A DNA stretch of 64,000 nt from DATEOR01 sp035296905 (lineage in GTDB: Bacteria > Actinomycetota > Thermoleophilia > Gaiellales > Gaiellaceae): contig DATHAA010000076.1 of assembly GCA_035296905.1 (NCBI GenBank), positions 1 through 64,000 on the forward strand, given 5' to 3'. A program made the position numbers and the translations under genes. The notes beneath the pieces were generated by a model. It saw only the letters and a program-made list of their open reading frames with translations. It did not search any database and was not told the origin of the DNA. Positions 15,514-23,777 of this stretch are shown here, piece after piece (positions within the stretch are counted from its first letter, which is position 1; each line of letters begins with the position of its first letter).

Positions 15514-16299
15514 ATGCAGGGGCTCGTCCTGGTCGACAAGCCGGCCGGCCCGTCCTCGTTCGCCGTCGTCCGGCAGCTGCGCTCGCGCTACGGCGTCAAG
15601 GCGGGACACGGAGGCACTCTCGATCCGCTTGCGAGCGGGCTTCTGCTCGTTCTGTTGGGCTCCGCGACGAGGCTCGCCCGCTACCTCGTCGGGCTCGACA
15701 AGCGCTACGAGACGGAGATCCGGCTCGGCCTCCGCACCTCCACCGGCGACGGCGAGGGCGAGGTCGTCGAGGAGAGTGCGGTCGCCGCGCTCGAGGAGAT
15801 CGAGGCGCTCGAAGGCGAGATCGAGCTGCGCGTGCCCCAGGCTTCGGCGGTGAAGATCGAGGGGGAGCGCGCCTACAAGCTCCAGCGGCGCGGCGTCGCA
15901 GTCGAGATGCCGATCCGCCGTTCCACGATCCACGAGCTGCGCGTTGTCCGCTACGAGCCGCCGCTCGTCGAGCTCGACCTAAAGGTGTCGAGCGGCACGT
16001 ACATCCGTGCAATCGCCGACCATCTCGGCGGCCACTGCCGGACGATCAGGCGGACGGCAGTCGGCCCGTTCGGCGTCGAGGAGGCCGACGAGGAGAGCGT
16101 TCTGGCGCCGCTCGCCGCGCTCGTGTCGCTTCCCGAACAGGGCCTGGGCGAGGAAGAGGTGCTCGCGATTCGCCAGGGACGAGCGATTCCTGGAAGCGAG
16201 AAGGGCTCGGTCGCCCTCCACTTCGACGGGCACCTCGTCGCCGTCGCGCAGGGAGACGGGCGCACGCTCAGGCCCGAGACCGTGCTCCCGCCCGCATGA
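15514..16299 (+). CDS. truB: tRNA pseudouridine(55) synthase
   Basis: 261 residues. TruB makes Psi55 in the T-arm of tRNAs. The catalytic motif GGTLDPLASGLLLVLLG contains the active-site Asp. YETEIRLG, KIEGERAYKLQRRGV and the SSGTYIRAIADHLG segment are also present. The ATG at 15514 (MQGLVLVDKPAGPSS) is preferred over an in-frame TTG nine bases earlier. The stop overlaps the next gene's ATG. Confidence 0.95.
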   Translation: MQGLVLVDKPAGPSSFAVVRQLRSRYGVKAGHGGTLDPLASGLLLVLLGSATRLARYLVGLDKRYETEIRLGLRTSTGDGEGEVVEESAVAALEEIEALEGEIELRVPQASAVKIEGERAYKLQRRGVAVEMPIRRSTIHELRVVRYEPPLVELDLKVSSGTYIRAIADHLGGHCRTIRRTAVGPFGVEEADEESVLAPLAALVSLPEQGLGEEEVLAIRQGRAIPGSEKGSVALHFDGHLVAVAQGDGRTLRPETVLPPA

Positions 16300-17531
16300 G
16301 GCTTCTCCGAGGGGCGGACTTCCGGAACCTGTGGCTCGGCGAGACCGTGTCCCTCTTCGGCGACCAGGTGACGCTCATCGCCCTGCCGCTCGCCGCCGTG
16401 CTCGTCCTGGACGCCGACGCGGCCCAGATGGGCTACCTGACCGCGGCGGCGCTCATCCCGCACCTCCTCTTCTCGCTCCCGGCGGGCGCCTGGCTGGAAC
16501 GGGTGGAGCGGAGGCGGTGGCTCATGATCGCCTCGGATATCGCGAGGGGTGGCCTTCTCGCCAGCCTCCCGGTCGCCTACGCGCTCGACTCGCTCACGTT
16601 CGGGCAGCTGTACGCGGTCGCGTTCCTGACGGGATCGTTCGCGGTCATCTTCGACATCTCCCACATGACGCTCTACGTGGCGGTGACGAAGCGAGAGGAC
16701 TACGTCGAGGCGAACTCGCTCCTGAACGGGAGCCGCGCCTTCTCGTACGTCGCCGGCCCGAGCCTTGGCGGCATCCTCGTGCAGATCCTGAGCGCGCCCG
16801 CCGCGCTGCTCCTGGACGCCTTCTCGTTCCTCGGATCGGCTCTCTTTCTCGGCCGGATTCGGGCTGCGGAGCCTCCGCTCGAGCCTGCCGAGGGAGGCAT
16901 GTGGGCACAGATGAAGGAGGGGATGGGCTTCATCCTCGGGCACAACATTCTGCGTCCGTTGCTCGCCTCGGTGGCGACACTCAACTTCTTCAACTTCGTC
17001 TTCGCCGCGCTGTTCATCCTCTATGCGACCCGTGAGCTGCACGTGCGCTCGGGCACGCTCGGGATCGTGCTTGGCGCGGGCGCGATCGGCGGCCTGCTCG
17101 GGGCAGCCGTCACCGGGCGCCTCAGCCGTCGGTTCGGAATCGGCCCCATCTTCGTCTTCGGGATGGTGCTCTTTCCGGCACCGCTCCTTCTCGTCCCCTT
17201 GGCCGGCGGGACACAGCCCACCGTCCTCGCAATGCTCTTCACCGCCGAGTTTCTCTCTGGGCTTGGCGTCATGATCCTCGACATCAGCGCGGGAGCGATC
17301 ATCACGGCCCTGACACCACACCGGCTACGGTCCCGGTCGACCGGCGCTCTGCGGTTCGTCAACTACGGCGTGCGGCCCCTCGGCGCGCTCGTGGGCGGCG
17401 CGCTCGGCGCGGCCTTCGGCCTGCGCCCGACCCTGTGGTTCGCCGCGGCTGCCGGGGTCCTCGGAGTCCTGTGGCTCGTCCCCTCGCCGGTTCCGAAGCT
17501 CCTCGAGCTTCCGGAGGAGGACCCGGCGTGA
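16296..17531 (+). CDS. MFS family transporter
   Basis: 411 residues with about 10-12 hydrophobic segments, beginning RLLRGADFRNLWLGETVSLF. This resembles the enterobactin-exporter-like/MFS_3 subgroup of major facilitator permeases, often drug or siderophore exporters. Loop motifs such as ERVERRRWL between segments 2 and 3 are present. It is inserted between truB and ribF with ATGA and GTGA overlaps on both sides. This is unusual company for a transporter and probably reflects simple co-transcription. Substrate unknown. Confidence 0.85.
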   Translation: MRLLRGADFRNLWLGETVSLFGDQVTLIALPLAAVLVLDADAAQMGYLTAAALIPHLLFSLPAGAWLERVERRRWLMIASDIARGGLLASLPVAYALDSLTFGQLYAVAFLTGSFAVIFDISHMTLYVAVTKREDYVEANSLLNGSRAFSYVAGPSLGGILVQILSAPAALLLDAFSFLGSALFLGRIRAAEPPLEPAEGGMWAQMKEGMGFILGHNILRPLLASVATLNFFNFVFAALFILYATRELHVRSGTLGIVLGAGAIGGLLGAAVTGRLSRRFGIGPIFVFGMVLFPAPLLLVPLAGGTQPTVLAMLFTAEFLSGLGVMILDISAGAIITALTPHRLRSRSTGALRFVNYGVRPLGALVGGALGAAFGLRPTLWFAAAAGVLGVLWLVPSPVPKLLELPEEDPA

Positions 17532-18394
17532 GCGTGGTGCATTCGCCGGCCGAGCTCGAGCCGACCAGCCGCGCGGTCGCCATCGGCACCTTCGACGGCG
17601 TGCACCGCGGGCACCGGGCGGCGATCGAGGCGGCGAAGGCGGCCGGCTTCCGCTCGACGGTCGTGACCTTCGATCCGCATCCGAGGCTGGTGCTCGGCTA
17701 CGACGTCCAGCTCTTGACGACGCTACGCCGGCGTATAGAGCTGATCGAGGAGGCGGGCCCGGACGACATCCTCGTCGTCGAGTTCACCGAGGCGCTGAGC
17801 CGGCTCGAGCCGGAGGAGTTCGTGGCCCGTATCCTCGAGCCGATTGGGACGAGAGCTGTCGTCGCGGCGGAGACATTCCGCTTCGGGCGCGGGAGGAAGG
17901 GCGATGTCGAGCTCCTCCGCCGCCTCGGCCTCGACGTCATCGACGTGCCGCTCGTCGGAGGCGTGTCGTCGAGCCGAATCCGCGAGCTCCTCGTCGAGGG
18001 GGAGATGCGGGAGGCAGCCGCGCTCCTCGGCAGGCCGCACGAGCTCGAGGGCACGGTGGTCTCGGGCGACCAGCGCGGTGGCACGCTCGGGTTTCCGACG
18101 GCGAACCTCGCCGTCGATCCCCATCTCCTCGTGCCGGCATACGGGATCTACGCGGGCGCGGCTCTCGGCGGTCGCGCGGCTATCTCGATCGGCGTCAACC
18201 CGCACTACGGCGGGAGCGAACGGCGGATCGAGGTCTTTCTCCTCGATTTCGAGGGCGATCTCTACGGCAAGGAGCTCGGAATCGAGCTCTGGGAGCGGCT
18301 TCGCGACGAGCGCGCCTTCGAGAGCGAGGAGGAGCTGATACGCCAGATCGCGCTCGACGTCGAGGCCACGCGCGCTTCGATTCGACCCAGTTAG
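17528..18394 (+). CDS. ribF: Bifunctional riboflavin kinase/FAD synthetase
   Basis: 288 residues. RibF phosphorylates riboflavin to FMN and adenylates it to FAD. The nucleotidyltransferase half shows GTFDGVHRGHRAAI, ETFRFGRGRKGD and the SSSRIRELL signature. The kinase half shows GTVVSGDQRGGTLGFPTANL and the PHYGG segment. GTG 17528 overlaps the MFS stop as GTGA; upstream codons in the same frame belong to the MFS gene. truB-ribF proximity is a classic bacterial arrangement. Confidence 0.93.
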   Translation: MSVVHSPAELEPTSRAVAIGTFDGVHRGHRAAIEAAKAAGFRSTVVTFDPHPRLVLGYDVQLLTTLRRRIELIEEAGPDDILVVEFTEALSRLEPEEFVARILEPIGTRAVVAAETFRFGRGRKGDVELLRRLGLDVIDVPLVGGVSSSRIRELLVEGEMREAAALLGRPHELEGTVVSGDQRGGTLGFPTANLAVDPHLLVPAYGIYAGAALGGRAAISIGVNPHYGGSERRIEVFLLDFEGDLYGKELGIELWERLRDERAFESEEELIRQIALDVEATRASIRPS

Positions 18395-18431
18395 CGCAAG
18401 TTTTTGCCAGTTCTCGGCATCTCTCTTGGTA

Positions 18432-18659
18432 ATGAACCGGCTTCAGCTCCTCTCTTCCATCCGCTGCCTCGCCTGCGGAACGGTCTATCCGAAGCCTTCG
18501 TCGCTCGGGACCGCGGAGTCGAACCCCGGCTGTCCCCGCTGCGGCTACGTCGGCTGGGTGCCCGCCGACAAGGACGAAGACGACGAGGTCATGGGAGGGC
18601 CAGGGCTTTCCCGCTCCTTCGCGGATCTGCCGCTCCGCCGCTTCTGGCAAGCAGGCTGA
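18432..18659 (+). CDS. Small zinc-ribbon protein
   Basis: 75 residues with two CxxC pairs: IRCLACGTVYPKPSS and GCPRCGYVGW, a compact zinc ribbon, followed by an acidic stretch (DKDEDDE). The family is unnamed. A DNA- or RNA-binding or regulatory role is only a guess. The 3' end runs about 70 bases into the convergent gamma-glutamyltransferase gene on the other strand, so the true end could be different in vivo but no earlier stop exists. The ATG at 18432 has no strong ribosome site. Confidence 0.7.
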   Translation: MNRLQLLSSIRCLACGTVYPKPSSLGTAESNPGCPRCGYVGWVPADKDEDDEVMGGPGLSRSFADLPLRRFWQAG

Positions 18660-19995
18660 CCCCGCCGAAGTAGTGGTGGAGAGCGCTGAAGCGCCTGACG
18701 TCGTAGCCCGCCTCCTCGAGCGCGGTGAGGGCCTCCTCCTCGAAGCCGGGCTCGATTCGCACGATCTCGCCCGCAGAGTGGAGGCGCGGCCGGTCGACGG
18801 CTTCCTGGGGGGCCAGGCCTTCGTCCAGGATTCCGCTCAGGACCTGGACGAGCGCAGGGCGAAGGCGTGTCCCACCGGCGGAGCCGGCCGCGACCGCGAG
18901 CCCGTCGTCGTCGAGGACGAGCGTGGGGGACATCATGCTCTCCATCCGAGCGCCCGGCTCGAGCGGGCGCACCTGGAGGTCGACCTCGCCGAGCATGCTG
19001 TTCAGATGCACGTCCAGGCCCGGGAGGAAGTCGCCAGAGCCGAGCCCGAGGCTCGTCGTGAGCACACAGGCATTCCCGTCCCGGTCGACCACGGCCAGGT
19101 TCGTCGTGTCGCCGATCCGCTCGCCGTGGCCGCTATAGGGCGGCGCTTCGAGGACGCGCGCGAGCGTGAGTACGCGCTCGGCAGGCTTCGCCCCACGCAG
19201 CGAGGGCAGCGCCGACAGCGTCGTGACGAGCTGTGACAGTCCGCCTCGAGTGAGAACGCGGTAGCCGAGGTACTCCGTCTCGACCGGATCGAGCCAGACG
19301 GGCTCGTAGGCCGCCAGGTCTTCCATGGAGACAGGCCCCTCGCGCTCGCGCATGAGCGCGACGAGGGTCTCCGCGACCGTCCCGTCGTAGAACGTGCGCG
19401 AGCCCTCGTCCCGCAGGAGCTCGAGCGCGTTTGCGAGCCCGGGCTGCTCCAGGCGGTCGCCCGTGTGCAGAAGCTCGCCGCCCGGCGCGTAGATGTGGGC
19501 GCCCTCGTGAAGGGTCATGACCGGCGCGAGCATCGCCAGGCACTCGGCGTGCGCGTGAGGCATGTGAACGCCGGAGCGCGCGAGCTCGAGCGCGGGCTCC
19601 ACGAGCCGTTCCCACGCGAGCCTCCCGTGGCTCCGCCAGAGCTCTCCGAGGCCCGCCGGCACTCCGGGCACCGCGCAGGAGGCGGTGCCGACCTGGTAGT
19701 GGACGATCTCGTTCCCGAACGGGATCCCGATATCCTCGAGCGCCGCAACGGGGCGGTCGGGGTAGCGGCGCGGGACCGTGACGAAGAAGTCGAGGAGACG
19801 CGCCTCGCCGCCCGCTCCGTCGTACCAGATCGCGTGCCCTCCGCCGGCAAGCCCCGTCATGACCGTTTCCGCCACGCAGGAGGCAAGCGAGGCCGCGACG
19901 GCCGCGTCCGCTGCGGTCCCGTCCTCCTCGAGAATGCGCAAACCCGCTTCGGCAGTGGCCGGATGGCCCGCTGCAACCCCTGGCGGCGGAAACAC
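18589..19995 (-). CDS. Gamma-glutamyltransferase family protein
   Basis: 468 residues from GTG 19995. This Ntn-hydrolase family cleaves gamma-glutamyl bonds such as those of glutathione. The family start VAAGHPATAEAGLRILEEDG, the central maturation/nucleophile site GDTTNLAVVDRDGNA (the first Thr of TTN being the predicted nucleophile), SMMSPTLVL and the GGTRLRPALVQVL segment are present. It is shorter than the E. coli enzyme and has no clear signal peptide, so location is uncertain. The longer minus frame to 20079 would overlap rpsO and is rejected. Confidence 0.87.
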   Translation of the reverse strand: MFPPPGVAAGHPATAEAGLRILEEDGTAADAAVAASLASCVAETVMTGLAGGGHAIWYDGAGGEARLLDFFVTVPRRYPDRPVAALEDIGIPFGNEIVHYQVGTASCAVPGVPAGLGELWRSHGRLAWERLVEPALELARSGVHMPHAHAECLAMLAPVMTLHEGAHIYAPGGELLHTGDRLEQPGLANALELLRDEGSRTFYDGTVAETLVALMREREGPVSMEDLAAYEPVWLDPVETEYLGYRVLTRGGLSQLVTTLSALPSLRGAKPAERVLTLARVLEAPPYSGHGERIGDTTNLAVVDRDGNACVLTTSLGLGSGDFLPGLDVHLNSMLGEVDLQVRPLEPGARMESMMSPTLVLDDDGLAVAAGSAGGTRLRPALVQVLSGILDEGLAPQEAVDRPRLHSAGEIVRIEPGFEEEALTALEEAGYDVRRFSALHHYFGGVSLLARSGGAADPRRSGKALALP

Positions 19996-20014
19996 GTTTG
20001 CTAGCCTACGGCGA

Positions 20015-20284
20015 ATGGCTCTCACCAAAGAAGCCAAGAGAGAAGTCGTCACCGGGCACGGTCGGAGCGATGCGGACACGGGTTCGTCCCAGGTCCAGAT
20101 CGCCCTCCTGTCGCGCCGAATCGACGAGCTGACCGAGCATCTCCGAACTCACGGGAAGGATCATCACTCCCGCCGCGGACTGCTCAAGCTGGTCGGACGA
20201 CGTCGGCGGCTGCTCAACTATCTGCAGAAGCGCGACTTGGAGGGCTACCGAAGCCTGATCAAGGAACTCGGACTGCGCCGCTAG
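20015..20284 (+). CDS. rpsO: Ribosomal protein uS15
   Basis: 89 residues, the standard length. S15 is a primary 16S rRNA-binding protein of the 30S subunit. MALTKEAKREVVTGHGR, DTGSSQVQIALLSRRI, HHSRRGLLKLVGRRRRLL and the C-terminal LIKELGLR are textbook. It is divergent from the gamma-glutamyltransferase gene with only 19 bases between starts, and is followed by the pnp leader hairpin and pnp, the conserved rpsO-pnp order. Confidence 0.98.
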   Translation: MALTKEAKREVVTGHGRSDADTGSSQVQIALLSRRIDELTEHLRTHGKDHHSRRGLLKLVGRRRRLLNYLQKRDLEGYRSLIKELGLRR

Positions 20285-20308
20285 GCCGCAAAGAAGCCGG
20301 GAGGAGCC

Positions 20309-20363
20309 GGTGGAAGTTTGAGGGAGCCCCGCGAAGCGGTTGCCTCAAACCTCCGCCTCCACC
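20309..20363 (+). promoter_or_regulatory. Long stem-loop in the rpsO-pnp intergenic region
   Basis: Nested pairing: GGTGGA (20309) with TCCACC (20358), GTTTGAGG (20316) with CCTCAAAC (20343), and an inner CCGC-GAA-GCGG. The result is a long, mostly double-stranded leader 27 bases before the pnp start. In E. coli the same position holds an RNase III-cleaved stem that lets PNPase repress its own synthesis. The position and shape suggest an analogous function, which is inference. Confidence 0.65.
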
Positions 20364-20389
20364 TCCCAGAGGAAAGAGAGGCAAGACAT

Positions 20390-22876
20390 ATGAGCACCAT
20401 GGTTTCCGGTAAGTCGACGGTGAACGTCACCGTCGGCCGAAACGACATGAGCTTCGAGACCGGGAAGCTCGCCAAGCAGGCCGACGGGGCGGTAGTCGTC
20501 CGGGCCGGCGACACGATGGTCCTCGCGACCGCACAGGGGCGGACGGAGGCGCGCGAAGGCGCGGACTTTTTCCCGCTCACGGTGGACGTCGAGGAACGGA
20601 TGTACGCGGCCGGGAAGATCCCCGGCGGCTTCTTCAAGCGCGAGGGACGCCCGACCGAGAAGGCGATCCTCACCGCGCGCATGATCGACCGCCCGATCCG
20701 GCCGCTGTGGCCGAAGGGCTTCACGAACGAGGTGCAGGTCATCTGCACGACGCTTTCGGCCGACCTCATCACGCCTCACGACATCCTCGCGATCAACGGG
20801 GCCTCCGCGGCCCTAATGATCTCGCCGCTGCCCTTCATGGGGCCGGTTGGCGCCGTGCGGATCGGTCTGATCGACGACCAGCTCGTCGTTAACCCGAGCC
20901 TCCCCGAGGTCGAAGAGGAGTCGACGATGGACCTCATCGTCGTCGGCACGAAGGACGGCCTTACGATGGTCGAGGCCGGCGCCGACGAGGTGCCCGAGGA
21001 GCTGCTCCTAGAAGCGCTCGAGCTCGCGCACGCCGAGATCAAGAAGCTCTGCGAGGCGCAGGAGGAGCTCCGGCGCGAGGTCGGCAAGCCGAAGTGGATC
21101 GACCCCGAGGTCGACGCGGAGGTGGCTGGCCACGCCGATCGCATCCGCGAGCGCATCGCCGCCGAGGGCCTCAGGGAGGCCGCCGCGGCCACCGAGGAGA
21201 TCGCAGGCGAGCTCGCCTCGCCGCTCTCGATGGAATCCACTGAAGAGGACATCGTCCGCGAGATGCAAGTGCGCTCGAGCCTCGACATGCTGCTCGAGAA
21301 GCTTCGCCTCGAGGCGGCCGTCGAGTCCGTCCGCGAGCAGTACGGCGACGAGCTCCGCGCGCTGACCGAGGCCGAGCAGGACTCGAAGCAGCTCAAGTCC
21401 GCGAAGAGGCACCTGCTCTTCGACCGGATCATCGAGGAGGTTCAGCTCTCCTTCCCGGTCGGCCCTGCCACCGTCGAGGGCGAGGCCCCGGCGGTCAAGG
21501 ACGGCCTCACGAAGCAGTTCGTGAAGAAGGCCGCCGAGTCCATCTACAAGCAGCTCGTCCGCGAGAAGATCGCGGTCGAGAAGCGGCGCCCGGACGGGCG
21601 CGGCACGGAGGAGATCCGGCCGATCGAGTGCGAGGTGGGAGTCTCCCCGCGTACGCACGGCTCGGCGCTCTTCACGCGCGGCCAGACCCAGATCATGACG
21701 CTCCTCACCCTTGGCACGGCCAAGGAGGGACAGCGGATCGACGATCTCTCGCTCGAGTCCGAGCGCCGCTACATGCACCACTACAACTTCCCGCCCTACT
21801 CCGTCGGGGAGACGGGCTTCATGCGCGGCCCCAAGCGCCGCGACATCGGCCACGGCGCGCTCGCGCAGCGGGCGCTCGAGCCGATGATCCCGCAGCTCGA
21901 GGAGTTCCCGTACACGATCCGCCTCGTCTCCGAGACGCTCGAGTCGAACGGCTCGTCCTCGATGGGCTCCGTATGCGGCTCGACCCTCGCGCTGATGGAC
22001 GCCGGCGTGCCGATCAAGGCACCGATCGGCGGCATCGCGATGGGTCTCGTCAAGGAGGGCGACGACTACGTCATCCTCACCGACATCCAGGGCGCCGAGG
22101 ATCACCTCGGTGACATGGACTTCAAGGTCGCCGGCTCGCGCGAGGGCATCACGGCCCTCCAGATGGACATCAAGATCACCGGCGTCACCCAGGAGATCAT
22201 GCGGAACGCCCTCGATCAGGCGAAGCGGGCCCGCGAGTTCATCCTCGACAAGATGGCCGAGGCGATCTCCGAGACTCGCACCGAGCTCTCCGAGCACGCG
22301 CCGCGGATCACGACCGTCAAGATCGACCCCGAACAGATCGGGCTCGTCATCGGCAAGGGCGGCGAGACTATCCGCTCCCTCGAGTCCGACTACGAAGTCC
22401 AGATCGACATCGAGGAGGACGGGACGATCCTCATCTACGCGGTCGACGGCCCCAAGGCCGAGGCCGCGATCGCAGCGATCCAGGCGCTCACGAAGGAGCC
22501 CGAGGTCGGCGACGAATACACCGGCAAGGTCGTGAAGACGACCGACTTCGGTGCCTTCGTCGAGCTGAAGAAGGGCACCGACGGCCTGCTGCACGTCTCG
22601 AATGTGGGGCCCGGCCGGGTCGCACACATCGAAGACGTGATCAGCCGCGGCGACGTCCTCGACGTCCAGGTGGCCGAGGTCGACAAGGCTCGCGGCCGGA
22701 TCGGCCTCAAGCTCGTCGCGAAGCACGAGGACGGAAAGCTGATTCAGCCCGAGGAGATCATCGAGCGCGCGAAGTCGGCTCCGCCGCGCGAGCGTGAAGA
22801 GCGTCCTCGGAACGATGATCGCCGCGGCGGAAGAGACCGCGGACGCCGTGACCGCGGCCCGCGCCGCGAAAGCTAG
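20390..22876 (+). CDS. pnp: Polyribonucleotide nucleotidyltransferase (PNPase)
   Basis: 828 residues. This phosphorolytic 3'-5' exoribonuclease acts in mRNA decay. It has two RNase PH domains: the first with ARMIDRPIRPLWPKGF; the second, catalytic, with TRGQTQIMTLLTLGTAKEGQ and DIQGAEDHLGDMDFKVAG. A helical domain lies between. KH (VIGKGGETIRSLESDY) and S1 (YTGKVVKTTDFGAFVELKKG) domains follow, then an Arg/Asp-rich tail. The ATG at 20390 follows an AGAGG site. The tail overlaps the convergent EamA gene by about 119 bases. Confidence 0.97.
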   Translation: MSTMVSGKSTVNVTVGRNDMSFETGKLAKQADGAVVVRAGDTMVLATAQGRTEAREGADFFPLTVDVEERMYAAGKIPGGFFKREGRPTEKAILTARMIDRPIRPLWPKGFTNEVQVICTTLSADLITPHDILAINGASAALMISPLPFMGPVGAVRIGLIDDQLVVNPSLPEVEEESTMDLIVVGTKDGLTMVEAGADEVPEELLLEALELAHAEIKKLCEAQEELRREVGKPKWIDPEVDAEVAGHADRIRERIAAEGLREAAAATEEIAGELASPLSMESTEEDIVREMQVRSSLDMLLEKLRLEAAVESVREQYGDELRALTEAEQDSKQLKSAKRHLLFDRIIEEVQLSFPVGPATVEGEAPAVKDGLTKQFVKKAAESIYKQLVREKIAVEKRRPDGRGTEEIRPIECEVGVSPRTHGSALFTRGQTQIMTLLTLGTAKEGQRIDDLSLESERRYMHHYNFPPYSVGETGFMRGPKRRDIGHGALAQRALEPMIPQLEEFPYTIRLVSETLESNGSSSMGSVCGSTLALMDAGVPIKAPIGGIAMGLVKEGDDYVILTDIQGAEDHLGDMDFKVAGSREGITALQMDIKITGVTQEIMRNALDQAKRAREFILDKMAEAISETRTELSEHAPRITTVKIDPEQIGLVIGKGGETIRSLESDYEVQIDIEEDGTILIYAVDGPKAEAAIAAIQALTKEPEVGDEYTGKVVKTTDFGAFVELKKGTDGLLHVSNVGPGRVAHIEDVISRGDVLDVQVAEVDKARGRIGLKLVAKHEDGKLIQPEEIIERAKSAPPREREERPRNDDRRGGRDRGRRDRGPRRES

Positions 22877-23732
22877 ACAGCGCGACCCCTCCGACGATCA
22901 GGAGCCCGCCGGCGGCGATCCAGGCCGTCACGGGCTCCTCGAGCGTCACTGCGCCGAAAAGGACGGCGAGCGCCGGGATGGCGTAGGTGGCCGTCACCGC
23001 CCGCGTGGGCCCGAAAGCGCGCAGGCCGATGTTCCAGGCGACGTAGCCGAGAAGCGTCGAGAAGATCCCGAGGTAGAGGATCAACGCGAGGTCGCCCGCG
23101 GAGATCGAGGTCGCGCCGGAGACGTTCGATCTCGCAAAAACGGGCAGCAGGCCCACGGTCCCGATCAGGCTGGTCGTCGCGGTCAGCGCGAGCAGGTCGT
23201 AGCGGGCGAAGAGCGGCTTCAGGAGGACGTTGTAGAGCGCGAAGGAGAGTGGCGCCCCGACGACGATGAGTGGCCCTTTGATCCCGTCCAGCGAGAATTC
23301 CTCGCCGGAGCCGAGGCCGACGACAACGACCACTCCCGCGAATGCGACCGCGAGGCCGACAGCGACGCGCAAGCTGAAGCGCTCGATGCCGAAAGCGATT
23401 GCGAGCGCCATGGTGAGCGCGGGGGAGAGGGCGACGATGAGGGCCGCGATCCCCGAGGACGTCGACTGCTCGCCGAGGTTCAGCGACAGGTGGTAACCCG
23501 CGACGATGACGACTCCGGCGACGATCACGCGGGTCGCGTCGCGCCGGTTGAGCCCCGGAAGGCCGCCCGCGCGCCAGAGGAGGAACACGAACCCGGGCGC
23601 GGCGATGAGGTAGCGGGCGAGGGCGATCTGCTCGGCGCCGATCCCGTGGTCGAGAAGCGCCTTGATGACGGAGAACGCCGAGGCCCAGACGACGATGACG
23701 GCAGCGAACGACAGCTTCGGAAATCGTTGCAC
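22758..23732 (-). CDS. EamA/DMT superfamily transporter
   Basis: 324 residues from GTG 23732 with ten predicted transmembrane helices in two EamA repeats, beginning AAVIVVWASAFSVIKALLDH. It is probably a metabolite or amino-acid exporter of the RhaT/EamA type; substrate unknown. The last ~40 residues (basic, RGHGVRGLFRRGDHRSEDA) lie antisense to the end of pnp. The final helix ends before the overlap, so the tail may be a run-on rather than selected sequence. Confidence 0.87.
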   Translation of the reverse strand: MQRFPKLSFAAVIVVWASAFSVIKALLDHGIGAEQIALARYLIAAPGFVFLLWRAGGLPGLNRRDATRVIVAGVVIVAGYHLSLNLGEQSTSSGIAALIVALSPALTMALAIAFGIERFSLRVAVGLAVAFAGVVVVVGLGSGEEFSLDGIKGPLIVVGAPLSFALYNVLLKPLFARYDLLALTATTSLIGTVGLLPVFARSNVSGATSISAGDLALILYLGIFSTLLGYVAWNIGLRAFGPTRAVTATYAIPALAVLFGAVTLEEPVTAWIAAGGLLIVGGVALSSFRGAGRGHGVRGLFRRGDHRSEDALHARAAEPTSRAR

Positions 23733-23777
23733 GCTTCTCTATAACGGTCGCGCCCCGCGAATTGTGAGAATGGCGCC

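Noticed and set aside
21008..22726. Long minus-strand open frame opposite pnp
   Set aside because: High-GC coding strands leave an open complementary frame; it has no known domains and mirrors PNPase codons. The same applies to long frames opposite nusA, infB, ftsK, the importer ATPase and the subtilase.
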